64,000 bases of DNA, from positions 310,001-374,000 of the forward strand of contig NZ_JACIDF010000004.1 of the NCBI RefSeq assembly GCF_014196195.1, read 5' to 3'. Position 1 is the stretch's first letter, and the number at the start of each line of letters is the position of its first letter. Shown here piece after piece: positions 36,170 through 44,559 of this stretch. A program made the position numbers and the translations under genes. The notes below the pieces were generated by a model. That model saw nothing but the letters and a program-made list of their open reading frames with translations, searched no databases and was not told the DNA's origin. The DNA comes from Anoxybacteroides rupiense. Its GTDB lineage: Bacteria > Bacillota > Bacilli > Bacillales > Anoxybacillaceae.

Positions 36170-36480
36170 CTGCTCTCCTCCCATTGCTTGACAGGCCCCT
36201 CCCATGCCAGCATGCCACCTGTCATGTTTGCTGCCTTATATCCATAGCGTTCTAACAATTGTACAGCTTTTGCACTTCTTCCTCCTGAACGGCAAACGAT
36301 CACGTATTCTCGATCTTTTGATAACTCGTTCATCCGAAACTCAAGAAGTCCGAGCGGAATATTCAGTGCGCCTGGAATGGCCCCCGCTGCTACCTCTTCT
36401 GTTTCGCGAACATCAATAATATGCAGGCGATGCCCGCCTTTAAGCCGTTGCTCCACTTCTTTTGCTGTTATTTCCTTCAT
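36166..36480 (-). CDS. single-domain rhodanese
   Basis: A 104-residue cytoplasmic sulfurtransferase with the active loop VCRSGGRSAKA and the GALNIPLG block typical of single-domain rhodaneses (GlpE type). Sits inside the sulfur cluster, with a 4-base overlap downstream. Donor and acceptor are unknown but probably the TusA and dioxygenase partners next to it. Confidence 0.9.
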   Translation of the reverse strand: MKEITAKEVEQRLKGGHRLHIIDVRETEEVAAGAIPGALNIPLGLLEFRMNELSKDREYVIVCRSGGRSAKAVQLLERYGYKAANMTGGMLAWEGPVKQWEESR

Positions 36481-36501
36481 GTTTTTTCCTCCCCATGCTT
36501 T

Positions 36502-36876
36502 CTAGCGCCATGCATTCATGCCGCCTCTCACATTCGTCACTTGCTGAAATCCTAGCTTCTTTAACAGCCTGTTTGCTTTCGTGCTTCTCATGCCACTTTG
36601 GCAAATTACAATCACTTCCTGCTCCTTTGACAGCTCATGAGCACGCTTTTTCAATTCGTGAAGCGGAATATTTTTAAATCCATGAATATGATGAGCGTGA
36701 AACTCCAACGGTGTTCGAACGTCAATGTACTGCACTTTTTTATTGCCTAATTCTTTTTTTAAATCAGCCGCAGCGATCGTTCGCACACCTTTAGCCGGAA
36801 GAAAGCGGCTTGCGAAAAACCATGCGATCAGTAAGAAAAGAATGGTATTAATGATCGTTTGTGCCATGATTCTCAC
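36502..36876 (-). CDS. membrane-anchored rhodanese
   Basis: A 124-residue protein: an N-terminal hydrophobic segment (TIINTILFLLIAWFFASRFL, residues 5-24) then a rhodanese domain with VICQSGMRSTKA. The single anchor places the domain at the membrane, possibly on the cytoplasmic face close to the exporter or a quinone reductase. Follows the DsrE gene by one base. Confidence 0.87.
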   Translation of the reverse strand: MRIMAQTIINTILFLLIAWFFASRFLPAKGVRTIAAADLKKELGNKKVQYIDVRTPLEFHAHHIHGFKNIPLHELKKRAHELSKEQEVIVICQSGMRSTKANRLLKKLGFQQVTNVRGGMNAWR

Positions 36877-36877
36877 C

Positions 36878-37360
36878 TTAAATAAATAAATTCACATTTC
36901 CTTCTGAAGCATCTGCCAAGTAAGCAGCTACCCCAGCAAACTCAACACCTTCAATCAACTCTTCTTGCGTAAGCCCTAGAAGGTCGACAGTCATTTGACA
37001 AGCAACAAGTTTGACTCCTTGCTCTTGCGCCATTTCTATCAGCTGCGGAAGAGGCATCGTGTGATGCTTTTTCATAACACTTTTAATAAGCCTTGGTCCA
37101 ACTCCCGCAAAATTCATTCGGGAAAGTCCCATTTTATCTGCCCCTCGCGGCATCATTTTCGCAAACATCTTTTCTAAAAAGCTCTTCTGGACAGGGATTG
37201 CTTCATCTTTTCTAAGCGCGTTGAGCCCCCAAAATGTATGAAAAATGGTGACTTCATGATCATACGCCGCAGCGCCATTGGCAATAATATAGGCCGCCAT
37301 GGCTTTGTCGTAATCACCGCTGAATAAAACGATCGTCGTTTTTTTCTTGTTATCCGCCAT
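36878..37360 (-). CDS. DsrE/DsrF-like sulfur relay protein (YrkE-like)
   Basis: A 160-residue DsrE2-type protein. It has the family's FSGDYDKAMAAYIIANGAAA opening (read in parts), FHTFWGLNALRK, and the probable sulfur-carrying Cys in KLVACQMTVDLLG (about residue 121). Such proteins pass persulfide sulfur between TusA and rhodaneses. Corresponds to YrkE at the head of the B. subtilis yrk operon. A candidate CstR site lies 20 bases upstream. Confidence 0.87.
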   Translation of the reverse strand: MADNKKKTTIVLFSGDYDKAMAAYIIANGAAAYDHEVTIFHTFWGLNALRKDEAIPVQKSFLEKMFAKMMPRGADKMGLSRMNFAGVGPRLIKSVMKKHHTMPLPQLIEMAQEQGVKLVACQMTVDLLGLTQEELIEGVEFAGVAAYLADASEGNVNLFI

Positions 37361-37380
37361 CTAACTCCTCCTTTTCACAA

Positions 37381-37398
37381 ATACATGTATAGGTATAT
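37381..37398 (-). promoter_or_regulatory. candidate CstR operator before the DsrE gene
   Basis: ATACATGTATAGGTATAT shares the AGGTATA half of the better sites at 38109 and 38650. Confidence 0.4.
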
Positions 37399-37416
37399 TT
37401 TTTTACAAAAAAATAA

Positions 37417-37644
37417 TTATGCTTTTTTGATCCAAAATGTAAATACGCCATTTTCCTCTTTCATATCCATCAGCTGATGTCCGCTTGCTTGTGCCCATGC
37501 GGCTAAATCTTTTTTCGCACCTTTGTCCGTTGTTTTCACCTCTATTACCTCACCAGAAGCAAGCTGATCGATAGCTTTTTTTGATTTCACAAGAGGCATT
37601 GGACATGACAATCCTTTGGCATCAACGACTTTTGCAATATTCAT
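37417..37644 (-). CDS. TusA-family sulfur carrier (YrkI-like)
   Basis: A 75-residue free-standing TusA protein with VDAKGLSCPMPLVKSKKA at residues 7-24; the Cys carries the persulfide. Separate from the fused TusA domain at 35600-36169. AAGGAGG precedes the ATG. A CstR-like site lies upstream. Confidence 0.92.
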   Translation of the reverse strand: MNIAKVVDAKGLSCPMPLVKSKKAIDQLASGEVIEVKTTDKGAKKDLAAWAQASGHQLMDMKEENGVFTFWIKKA

Positions 37645-37677
37645 TAGTTAGTTCCTCCTTATTTTCATTTTTACCAT

Positions 37678-37693
37678 TACCCCTATATGTATA
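37678..37693 (-). promoter_or_regulatory. candidate CstR operator before tusA
   Basis: TACCCCTATATGTATA resembles the ACCTATATAGGT core with a weaker right half. Confidence 0.4.
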
Positions 37694-37748
37694 TTATTGC
37701 GCTGCAAAAAATTTGTCAACTCCTATTTTAAAGAGTTGACACCTTATT

Positions 37749-38009
37749 TTATCGGCTCTTTACTAACAACTCTACTGCTTCTTTTACAAGCTGCTCCGTC
37801 TGTTCTCCTTTTTCAATATTTTCTCGAATACAATGCTCTAAATTCGTGCTCACAATAACCGCCATGGCCCGGTCGATCGCATTTCTGGCAGCGGCTAGCT
37901 GAGAAACTACACTTTTGCAATCTTTTCCTTGCTCCATCATGCTGATCACACCTTTTACTTGTCCTTCGATTCGCTTAAGGCGATTTTTGATTTCTTTGCT
38001 ATAGTCCAT
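37749..38009 (-). CDS. cstR: persulfide-sensing repressor CstR (CsoR family)
   Basis: An 86-residue helical repressor of the CsoR/RcnR family. Cys31 (QGKDCKSV) and Cys60 (NLEHCIREN) match the two cysteines of S. aureus CstR. The position equivalent to the copper-binding His of CsoR is Asn56, so copper sensing is unlikely; reactive sulfur cross-links Cys31 to Cys60 and releases DNA. It lies within the sulfur cluster it should control; a palindromic site is about 100 bases upstream. YrkD is the B. subtilis counterpart. Confidence 0.9.
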   Translation of the reverse strand: MDYSKEIKNRLKRIEGQVKGVISMMEQGKDCKSVVSQLAAARNAIDRAMAVIVSTNLEHCIRENIEKGEQTEQLVKEAVELLVKSR

Positions 38010-38108
38010 TTTGATTCACCTCTTTTTAGCCCTTGATTAGCCTGCTGATCTTCATTTATCTTCAAAAGCATTGCTTTCTTTACATTATAACATGTATATC
38101 TTTAATTA

Positions 38109-38126
38109 TATACCTATAAAGGTATA
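38109..38126 (-). promoter_or_regulatory. candidate CstR operator before cstR
   Basis: TATACCTATAAAGGTATA is a near-perfect inverted repeat (TATACCT/AGGTATA), placed for autoregulation. Confidence 0.65.
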
Positions 38127-38210
38127 TATTCAAGCACTTGCATCGCGTTGCTCCATATATCATCATTTAAGCGGAACAACCGATGAGGCTGTCCCGCTTC
38201 TTTGCATGAC

Positions 38211-38447
38211 CTATGGCTGACTAATCAGCGACATAATGGTTTCTGGATCAAAACCTAGTACCCATTTTCCATTGATTTCTGTTTGTGGAACTCCTGTATG
38301 TCCTGTTGTCTCCACAAGCCGCTTCGCCGCTATTGGATCAAGTTGGACATTCACTTCTTTAAATGGAACCCCCTGCTCCTGCAAAAAATTTTTGAGCATC
38401 ACACAATAAGGACATGTCGTCGTCGTATACACGGTTACATGATTCAT
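38211..38447 (-). CDS. glutaredoxin-like protein
   Basis: A 78-residue thioredoxin-fold protein with the active site CPYC at residues 12-15, and TGVPQTEINGKWVLGFDP as the cis-Pro region (NrdH/YruB type). A GGAGGG site precedes the ATG. It is the first gene of the sulfur cluster and has a CstR-like palindrome about 200 bases upstream, so it probably reduces persulfides or mixed disulfides. Confidence 0.88.
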   Translation of the reverse strand: MNHVTVYTTTTCPYCVMLKNFLQEQGVPFKEVNVQLDPIAAKRLVETTGHTGVPQTEINGKWVLGFDPETIMSLISQP

Positions 38448-39035
38448 GTTTTTCCCTCCATCCATTTACTAAAGTAATGTCTGCGTCTTGCGCAAAATTT
38501 AAGAATGCTGTTGTTCCAACAACACCAGTGCCATCAACCAAATACTCTTTTTAAGGACCAGCTCATCCATTGTCACTTGATATGCAAGACATTGGATGTC
38601 TCATTCTTGTACTGTTCCTTTTCAAAAATAAATACCCATACATGTATATTACCTATATAGGTATATAGTAAAATAAATATTGTGTGATGTCAATGTTGTT
38701 TTCCCTCAGTTATCAACAACAAACTAGGGGCCTGATCTGAAAACAACAATGTGTCAGCGTATGAACGTCTAAAATCTTATGCACTAAAAGACGGAAATCA
38801 GCAACAAATGAATAAGCACAACATTTGACATTGTATTTTTCTGCTGATTAAGACTTCGGACGATTCACAACAATGGACAGATTTCTTTAGCTTTAACAGC
38901 TAAATAATAAATGCGGGATCTATTTTTCGCTACAGTATCCCTTTCATAACCTTCTTTCTAGAAAGCTAACTGCGCCAAATCATACGAGGCCCATCATCCA
39001 AAAATCGGTTACATCCATATAAAAAGGATCGCTGA
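38448..39035. other. intergenic stretch, possible decayed coding sequence
   Basis: No supported gene. A minus-strand fragment around 38465-38541 reads like protein (VDGTGVVGTTAFLNFAQDAD) but has no start or full frame. The CstR-like palindrome at 38650 lies here; 38700-39035 shows nothing I recognise. Confidence 0.35.
38650..38663 (-). promoter_or_regulatory. candidate CstR operator before the glutaredoxin gene
   Basis: TACCTATATAGGTA is a perfect 14-bp palindrome, the best of four related sites in this cluster. Confidence 0.65.
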
Positions 39036-39410
39036 TTATAAAAGAACAGCAAAAAAATACAGTCCAAACATGGCCACAACTGCAAACATTAAAGTTGATA
39101 AAAAGAGAATCAACGGTCTTGATGTCCGAAAGGTTTGTTCATTAATTTGTTTCGCTTTTTGAAAATAGCTGACAGTTGAAAAAATGATGGTGCTGACTCC
39201 AGCCAGTACCGACAGTATGCCGATCCATTGCACAGCTGCATTCGGCAACGTATGGAAAGAAGATTTGATATGTAAATTAATGATTAAAAAACCGATACCG
39301 GTAATAGCAATCGCCGTTCGAATCCACGCTAAATAGGTTCGTTCGTTTGCCAAATGCTGCTGAATATATTTTGAGTCAATAGTAGCGACTCGTTCTTTCT
39401 CCGCTTGCAT
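39036..39410 (-). CDS. DUF202 membrane protein
   Basis: A 124-residue protein with the DUF202 (YidH) motif LANERTYLAWIRTAIAITG, followed by two further hydrophobic segments, three in all. The start is the ATG after GGGAGG, not the GTG that overlaps that site. Function unknown. No partner gene. Confidence 0.85.
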   Translation of the reverse strand: MQAEKERVATIDSKYIQQHLANERTYLAWIRTAIAITGIGFLIINLHIKSSFHTLPNAAVQWIGILSVLAGVSTIIFSTVSYFQKAKQINEQTFRTSRPLILFLSTLMFAVVAMFGLYFFAVLL

Positions 39411-39543
39411 ATTGCGCACCTCCCGCTCTTTCCTGTACTATACATGAGAAAAAAATAGGGTTCAATCCTAAGATCATTTTACCAATTTTCGATTGCGTTT
39501 TAACGAAAGTTCTCACGGGAATATGGCTAGAATCTCGTATATA

Positions 39544-39768
39544 CTAATGTCCCTTGCACCAGCCCCTAATATAGATGCATAGATAAGCTTGCATTTTTTT
39601 CACGATCAGATGGCCGCACAAAACCGGAAAATGGGCTGAAACAGTACTTTTTAGATTTTTGTCATACACTTCAATAAATAACGAAGTCAAATCTATAACC
39701 GCCTCGTCTTCAACCTCGATGTTCCTCATCCCTCCTTCCACGGTTAAGCCTGATTGATATTTTCCCAT
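39544..39768 (-). CDS. doubtful 74-residue open frame
   Basis: The frame starts directly after the T tract of the spoVR terminator, with no ribosome site at the ATG; an inner AAGGAGGG touches the next ATG without spacing. The N-terminal half (VEDEAVIDLTSLFIEVYD) looks protein-like, the rest does not. It may be a decayed gene. Low confidence that it is expressed. Confidence 0.25.
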   Translation of the reverse strand: MGKYQSGLTVEGGMRNIEVEDEAVIDLTSLFIEVYDKNLKSTVSAHFPVLCGHLIVKKMQAYLCIYIRGWCKGH

Positions 39769-39775
39769 AAAAATT

Positions 39776-39813
39776 GCACCCTAATTGCTAGATCTATCTA
39801 ACAATTAGGGTGC
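39776..39813 (-). terminator. terminator of spoVR
   Basis: A 12-bp perfect stem GCACCCTAATTG/CAATTAGGGTGC with a 14-base loop, then AATTTTT on the minus strand. Confidence 0.85.
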
Positions 39814-39836
39814 CCAACTGCCAGTAGCTTTGTTCA

Positions 39837-41255
39837 TTATATAAATTTCCGATGCACCGTCTTCCCTTCATATGTGAACAGTACCGGTTTATTTTCAACA
39901 ATTGTTTCCATATGAACGGTTCGTCCCCAAAGCTGATAAATATAAGGAAGCACCTTTTCTAAATATTTAATATCAAGTTCAATTCCTTCATACCAATGCT
40001 TTAAATACAATTCGCCATTGCGCATATAATCTCCGTCATTAACGGTAATGTATGGAAATCCCCCATTCACACGAGTACTGACTAGCTGATCGCGAACATG
40101 CTCCCAGTCTTTGTCAACAATTTTATAATCCTTGCCTTGTTTTTGGAATAAGTACATATCCTCACGCATCACTAGCTCTTTCGTTAAATAGTTGCGGAGA
40201 AAGGAAATATCTGAATCAAGCTCGCGCACCTCAAAAATTTTGGCACGCCCTGATCCCGGCTGAACGCCCCTTCTTTTCATCTCCTCTGTTGGATTATTCC
40301 ATCGTTCTTCGATATCTTCAAATATTTTCAACCCTAAATAATACGGATTTATGCTTGTGCGCGACGGCTGGACAACTCCCGCATTGAGCTTAGCAAACTC
40401 AATCGCTTCATCGCTCGTCAAATCCATCTCCCGCAAAATGCGCTGGTGCCAATAGGACGCCCAGCCTTCATTCATAATTTTTGTTTCAAGCTGCGGCCAA
40501 AAATAGAGCATTTCTTCCCGCATCATTGTTAAAATATCGCGTTGCCATTCTTCCAGCTCGCGGCTGTATTCTTCAATAAACAAAAGCACATCCTTCTCCG
40601 GCTGCGGCGGAATTTTTCGCCGTTTTTTACGCGGGGGAGCGGTGGATTTATTTCGTTCATCGAGCAACCATAAATCATCATATGGAGTCGGCTTTACGCC
40701 CTCTTCCTCTTCTTCAATTTCTGTATCCGCAAGCGTCCACGACAGCTTCGACCGAAGCAGAGATGGATCAATATGCTCCTGAATAGCCAAGACTGCATCT
40801 AAAAATTTTTCCACCTCTAATTTTCCATACTGGTGTTCATAATGTTTAATCCGCTCTGCCGTCGCAGCCATGCTTTCGACCATATCTCGTTTTGTGTTGC
40901 TAAAGCGGACATTATTTTTGAAAAAGTCGCTATGGGCCAAGACATGAGCGACAATCAATTTATTTTGAATTAATGAATTCGAATCTAACAAAAATGCATA
41001 GCATGGATCGGAATTAATAACTAGCTCATAAATTTTACTCAGCCCTAAATCATAATGAAGCTTCATCTTGTAAAATTGTTTCCCAAAGCTCCAGTGAGAA
41101 AAACGTGTCGGCATTCCATAGGCGCCAAATGTATAAATAATGTCAGCAGGACAAATCTCATATCGCATCGGATAAAAGTCTAAGCCAAAGCCTTCAGCAA
41201 TCTCCGTAATCTCCGCAATCGCCCGTTCTAGCTCTTTCAACTCGCCTTGCCTCAT
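39837..41255 (-). CDS. spoVR: stage V sporulation protein R
   Basis: A 472-residue SpoVR protein, needed for normal spore cortex formation in B. subtilis. Family blocks include [26 protein letters not shown] (read in parts), [15 protein letters not shown] and [14 protein letters not shown]. An acidic/basic linker ([25 protein letters not shown]) sits in the middle. The start is the second ATG, eight bases after GGAGG. Monocistronic with a strong terminator. Biochemical activity is not known. Confidence 0.95.
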   Translation of the reverse strand: MRQGELKELERAIAEITEIAEGFGLDFYPMRYEICPADIIYTFGAYGMPTRFSHWSFGKQFYKMKLHYDLGLSKIYELVINSDPCYAFLLDSNSLIQNKLIVAHVLAHSDFFKNNVRFSNTKRDMVESMAATAERIKHYEHQYGKLEVEKFLDAVLAIQEHIDPSLLRSKLSWTLADTEIEEEEEGVKPTPYDDLWLLDERNKSTAPPRKKRRKIPPQPEKDVLLFIEEYSRELEEWQRDILTMMREEMLYFWPQLETKIMNEGWASYWHQRILREMDLTSDEAIEFAKLNAGVVQPSRTSINPYYLGLKIFEDIEERWNNPTEEMKRRGVQPGSGRAKIFEVRELDSDISFLRNYLTKELVMREDMYLFQKQGKDYKIVDKDWEHVRDQLVSTRVNGGFPYITVNDGDYMRNGELYLKHWYEGIELDIKYLEKVLPYIYQLWGRTVHMETIVENKPVLFTYEGKTVHRKFI

Positions 41256-41376
41256 GCGCATCTCCTCCTTTTTCTCTTATCCTAAATGTATGAGAAAAAA
41301 GAGCATTTGATACGTGTAGATCGCTTGTTTATCCACCCAAGCTTTTAGAAACAAGGCATGCCTATAAACTGTCCTC

Positions 41377-42228
41377 TTATGAAGAAACGCTCACCGTAAA
41401 CGGAACAGTAATCACCTTTCCTTCGTGTTGAAACTGTGCCCAAACTTGATAAATTCCGTCTTTAGGAAACTGGACCATAAATGAAGCTTCTGATCCTTCG
41501 GCCTGTTCGTCAATCGGATGCGCGTGCAAATAATCATAGCTTCCTTTTCGGATAATGACAACATGTCCCATGGCACCTAAATATGGCTGTAAATGAATAG
41601 GCTTGCCGCTCTTTTCATCTTTTAAACGAAATGTCAATGTCGCCTCTTGTCCAGCTACGAGCTTATCAAAAGACAGCGTAATTTCTTTTCCCTCTGCCAC
41701 TTTAGTTAAATGCTCGTCCGGTTGAAGCGGAACAGCCTTTGCCTTTTCTCCTTGAACGACAACATCATCATTTTTAACTGTAGGATCTCCCCCTTTTGGA
41801 ACATAATCAGCATACAGCTGATATTCGCCACCGCTTGGGAACGTGACGGCCGTTGTAAATAAGCCGTTACCTTTATATTTAGGATGCAGATGATCAAAAT
41901 ACGATAAATCGCTGCTTACGATAATCAGATGCATCTGTTTTTCATGCTGAATTTCAAAATCTTGAACGGGATTCCCTTTTTGATCCTGAATTTGTATCGT
42001 TAAATGGGCTTGTTCATTGCTTTTCAGAGGCTTTTCCGCAAACTTCCAAACCATTTGCGTAGCCGCATGATTTTCTTTACTCATGTGCTCGTGCATTTCG
42101 TTATGAGCCACGCCCTGCTGCTGATCTCCGTGATGCATTTGCTCGCTTTCATGGCTGTTGTTTGATTGGCTGCAGCCACTGGCTGATATAAAAATCGCCA
42201 TAAGAGTGAAACATATTTTTTTTCTCAT
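41377..42228 (-). CDS. His/Met-rich lipoprotein with two YtkA-like domains
   Basis: A 283-residue lipoprotein (signal peptide with lipobox ISASGC). Residues about 25-65 are rich in His and Met (EQMHHGD, HNEMHEHMSKENHA), a pattern of copper-binding regions. Two beta-sandwich modules of the YtkA/FixH type follow; they contain DHLHPKYKGNG and LGAMGHVVIIRKGSYDYLHAHP (read in parts), the second ending near the C-terminus. The start ATG lies downstream of the peptidase stop. It is third in a BlaI-M56 operon, so it is the likely regulated effector, perhaps a copper chaperone or scavenger. Role inferred. Confidence 0.75.
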   Translation of the reverse strand: MRKKICFTLMAIFISASGCSQSNNSHESEQMHHGDQQQGVAHNEMHEHMSKENHAATQMVWKFAEKPLKSNEQAHLTIQIQDQKGNPVQDFEIQHEKQMHLIIVSSDLSYFDHLHPKYKGNGLFTTAVTFPSGGEYQLYADYVPKGGDPTVKNDDVVVQGEKAKAVPLQPDEHLTKVAEGKEITLSFDKLVAGQEATLTFRLKDEKSGKPIHLQPYLGAMGHVVIIRKGSYDYLHAHPIDEQAEGSEASFMVQFPKDGIYQVWAQFQHEGKVITVPFTVSVSS

Positions 42229-42245
42229 TTCGCTTCTTTCTCCCC

Positions 42246-43124
42246 TCAAATAAAGAATGTATGGCAAAATGCTAAACTGACGGCACACTCCAAAAAAATA
42301 TACACATTAGCCGCCGACAGTGCCAAAGAAACAGGCCATAACTTTTTATGGAAAAAAGAGAACGCAATATCCTTTTGTGGTTCCAACATTTGCATAATGC
42401 GATAATTCAGCGGTGATTTAGCAAAATGCGCCGCTCCTTCATTTAACAATTCATGTTCTCCCATTTCCGCTACTTTTAAGAGGACGTTTCCAAGCGGAGT
42501 GCTGTTCTTCATTTTTCTCATCGCGTGTTGATCAGCAAGCAATTCTCGTGAAATGCGGTAATATTGTGCAAGGTGCTTGATAAGAGGAATGTAACCTAGT
42601 TGTTCAGAAACCGTCTTTATCAGCATAAGTTTTAACGGATCTCGCTGCATCGCGTGAAATTGTTCATGAAACAAGATAGCGCGCAGTTCCGCCTCTGAAA
42701 AATGTTCGATAACAAAAGTGGATAGCACGATTTTAGGCTTTATGAAACCAATCGTCAGTGCAATAAACTCTTCATTCTTAATCACTAAAATTCGATTGCC
42801 CAATTCCGGGTACTTAACGTTCATATGCTGAGTACGAACTTCATCTGCCAAAAGCAAAAACGCCGTGTACCACTTTTTAGATAGAAACAGTTGCTTCCCC
42901 ATATTCCCAATCATTTTTATTAATAAAAAAATAAAAAACAGACTTAGAGCTGTTGCAAATACAACATTCTTATCGTTGGCTGTCATGGAAAATGGGTATT
43001 TTAACCACTCAAGCACAATGGCCGCAAAATGATGAAATAAAAATAGCGCTATTTCGGCTAGAGTTAATGCCGCAAACAAAACCACACTAGCAAATACAAG
43101 AGTTGATTTGCTTTTTAAAGTCAT
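42246..43124 (-). CDS. M56-family membrane metallopeptidase (BlaR1-like, no sensor domain)
   Basis: A 292-residue membrane peptidase. Two N-terminal membrane helices, then a cytoplasmic gluzincin domain with HEQFH (in ILFHEQFHAMQRDP) and the third ligand Glu in SRELLADQHA, and a C-terminal hydrophobic helix. BlaR1/MecR1 proteins cleave or inactivate BlaI after sensing a signal outside the cell; here the extracellular beta-lactam sensor domain is absent. It overlaps blaI by four bases. Confidence 0.85.
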   Translation of the reverse strand: MTLKSKSTLVFASVVLFAALTLAEIALFLFHHFAAIVLEWLKYPFSMTANDKNVVFATALSLFFIFLLIKMIGNMGKQLFLSKKWYTAFLLLADEVRTQHMNVKYPELGNRILVIKNEEFIALTIGFIKPKIVLSTFVIEHFSEAELRAILFHEQFHAMQRDPLKLMLIKTVSEQLGYIPLIKHLAQYYRISRELLADQHAMRKMKNSTPLGNVLLKVAEMGEHELLNEGAAHFAKSPLNYRIMQMLEPQKDIAFSFFHKKLWPVSLALSAANVYIFLECAVSLAFCHTFFI

Positions 43125-43540
43125 TCATTCTTCCCTCTTTTAGATTCGTTTAATTTTTCCTTTAATTTTTCCAGCAAAGAAGGATCTAAATCACGAATTG
43201 CATCCACCATATGCGCTACAGCCAGTCCGCCAAACTCTTCAATTAAACCGTATGCGACTGATTTCGTTTGCTCGGACAAAAACTGCTCTTTCGTTTGAAT
43301 GGAAGTAAAATAGGCTATTCTTCCCCTCATTTCTTTACGAAGATGGCCTTTATCCGCTAGCCTGTTCATGACGGTCATCACCGCATTGATCGAGATTGGC
43401 TTTTCCCGGCAAATATGCTGTTGAACATCTTTAGCCGTAACCTCTCCTGCTGTCCAAATATAATTCATGACCTGTGACTCCAATGCTCCAAAGAAACGTT
43501 TTAAACCTTCTTCATTCATCTTAAAATGATTGATTTTCAA
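43121..43540 (-). CDS. BlaI/CopY-family repressor
   Basis: A 139-residue winged-helix repressor of the BlaI/MecI/CopY family (LESQVMNYIWTAGEVTAKDV, ISINAVMTVMNRLADKGHL). The C-terminal part has no CopY-type Cys-x-Cys pairs, so control by peptidase cleavage fits better than direct copper sensing. TTG start seven bases after GGAGG. Two dyads upstream match BlaI-type operators, so it probably represses its own operon. Confidence 0.88.
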   Translation of the reverse strand: MKINHFKMNEEGLKRFFGALESQVMNYIWTAGEVTAKDVQQHICREKPISINAVMTVMNRLADKGHLRKEMRGRIAYFTSIQTKEQFLSEQTKSVAYGLIEEFGGLAVAHMVDAIRDLDPSLLEKLKEKLNESKRGKNE

Positions 43541-43558
43541 TCTTTATCCTCCTCTCAA

Positions 43559-43571
43559 CTACAATATGTAG
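43559..43571 (-). promoter_or_regulatory. BlaI operator 1
   Basis: CTACAATATGTAG has the BlaI/CopY TACA-TGTA dyad shape, 19 bases before the repressor start. Confidence 0.75.
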
Positions 43572-43578
43572 TTATATC

Positions 43579-43591
43579 CTACATACTGTAG
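43579..43591 (-). promoter_or_regulatory. BlaI operator 2
   Basis: CTACATACTGTAG, a second dyad starting 20 bp from the first. Confidence 0.75.
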
Positions 43592-43606
43592 TTGAAAAAG
43601 TCAAAC

Positions 43607-43636
43607 AAAAAACACCACTGTGAATGTGGTGTTTTT
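43607..43636 (-). terminator. terminator of sspH
   Basis: AACACCAC/GTGGTGTT stem, short loop, and six T on the minus strand, 13 bases after the sspH stop. Confidence 0.85.
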
Positions 43637-43648
43637 CTAGCTTGCTTT

Positions 43649-43828
43649 TTAATGTTCGTGTAAGCTTGATACGGATACCCGTTGTTTATGATTTGGATTT
43701 CCTAACGGATAAACAACCGCCATTTCATTTTGTTCATCTACTTGTTCAATATAAATGCGTTCTCCGTTATAAGTGACGTCGGCCATGATCGGAGATGCAG
43801 CAATTTCTCGCGCCCTTCTTACATCCAT
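43649..43828 (-). CDS. sspH: H-type small acid-soluble spore protein
   Basis: A 59-residue spore core protein of the SspH family: MDVRRAREIAASPIMADVTY at the start, RIYIEQVDEQNEMAVVYPL in the middle, VSVSSLHEH at the end. Start chosen at the ATG following GGGAGGACAAG. Monocistronic with its own terminator. Expected in the forespore. Confidence 0.92.
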   Translation of the reverse strand: MDVRRAREIAASPIMADVTYNGERIYIEQVDEQNEMAVVYPLGNPNHKQRVSVSSLHEH

Positions 43829-44074
43829 TGCACTTGTCCTCCCTTTTGAAATTGATAACGATTTTAATATGGGCCATTGTTTCAATGAATATACGCATAA
43901 AAATCAACAAAAACACCAGCATAAATAAAGGAATGATCTTCATGACACACAATCTAAGCGGCAAAAAAATAGACAATGAGCCATGTGCAAACATACACAA
44001 AATCTGCCGCTCAAAAATACACTCTCCTCTTTCTCCGCGCATATCATAAAGCGAAGAGAAAGGGGGGAAAGCTA

Positions 44075-44536
44075 TTGTACTACTATGATCCATATGCTAC
44101 TTATTATCGTGAACAGCCTAAAACAGGCAGTATCCGAAAATTAGCAAACGATTTATTAAATGGAATGAAAGGAGAAGCTACCGCTATTCATTTTTATACC
44201 CAGCTCATGCAGCTGGCAAAGACAAACGAAGAAAAGTTATACATCTCTCATGCGTTGAAAGATGAACAAGCGCATTTACAACAATTTGTTCATTTGTACA
44301 TCTCCTTGTTTGGTGCACAACCTGTTTATCAAGCTGAGTCGAAAACCTTTTCGTCATTTGCTGAAGGATTAAAAATAGCTCGAGAAGACGAATTTGAAGC
44401 ATATGAACAATATCGAAACACCTATCTTTCGACCCATGATCAGCATATCCGCGATGTGTTCTTTCGCGCAATGACCGATGAAATCGAGCACGCGCTTCGT
44501 TTTTCCATCTTAGCCCTTGAGCAAGCAAGAAGCTGA
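44075..44536 (+). CDS. ferritin-like diiron protein (YhjR type)
   Basis: A 153-residue four-helix protein with two Glu plus two ExxH motifs: GEATAIHFY, DEQAHLQQF, EFEAYEQYR and DEIEHALRF, the full ligand set of a ferritin-like/rubrerythrin diiron site. The N-terminus is Tyr-rich (YYYDPYATYYRE), reminiscent of spore coat proteins. The start is TTG about eight bases after AGGGGGGAAAG; an upstream ATG would need an unlikely leader. Probably a spore-associated or oxidative-stress protein; substrate unknown. Confidence 0.8.
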   Translation: MYYYDPYATYYREQPKTGSIRKLANDLLNGMKGEATAIHFYTQLMQLAKTNEEKLYISHALKDEQAHLQQFVHLYISLFGAQPVYQAESKTFSSFAEGLKIAREDEFEAYEQYRNTYLSTHDQHIRDVFFRAMTDEIEHALRFSILALEQARS

Positions 44537-44552
44537 TGCTAAAAGCGTCAGC
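44532..44552 (+). terminator. weak hairpin after the ferritin-like gene
   Basis: GCTGATGC and GCGTCAGC pair around TAAAA with one wobble; only a poor T tract follows. Confidence 0.4.
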
Positions 44553-44559
44553 TTCCATC

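Noticed and set aside
37749-38009. Copper sensor CsoR
   Set aside because: The copper-ligand His position is Asn56 and the gene lies in a sulfur cluster; CstR fits better.
38359-38541. Protein-like minus-strand frame around the glutaredoxin start (VDGTGVVGTTAFLNFAQDAD)
   Set aside because: It runs out of frame through the real glutaredoxin gene and lacks a ribosome site; only a short upstream part looks like coding remnant.
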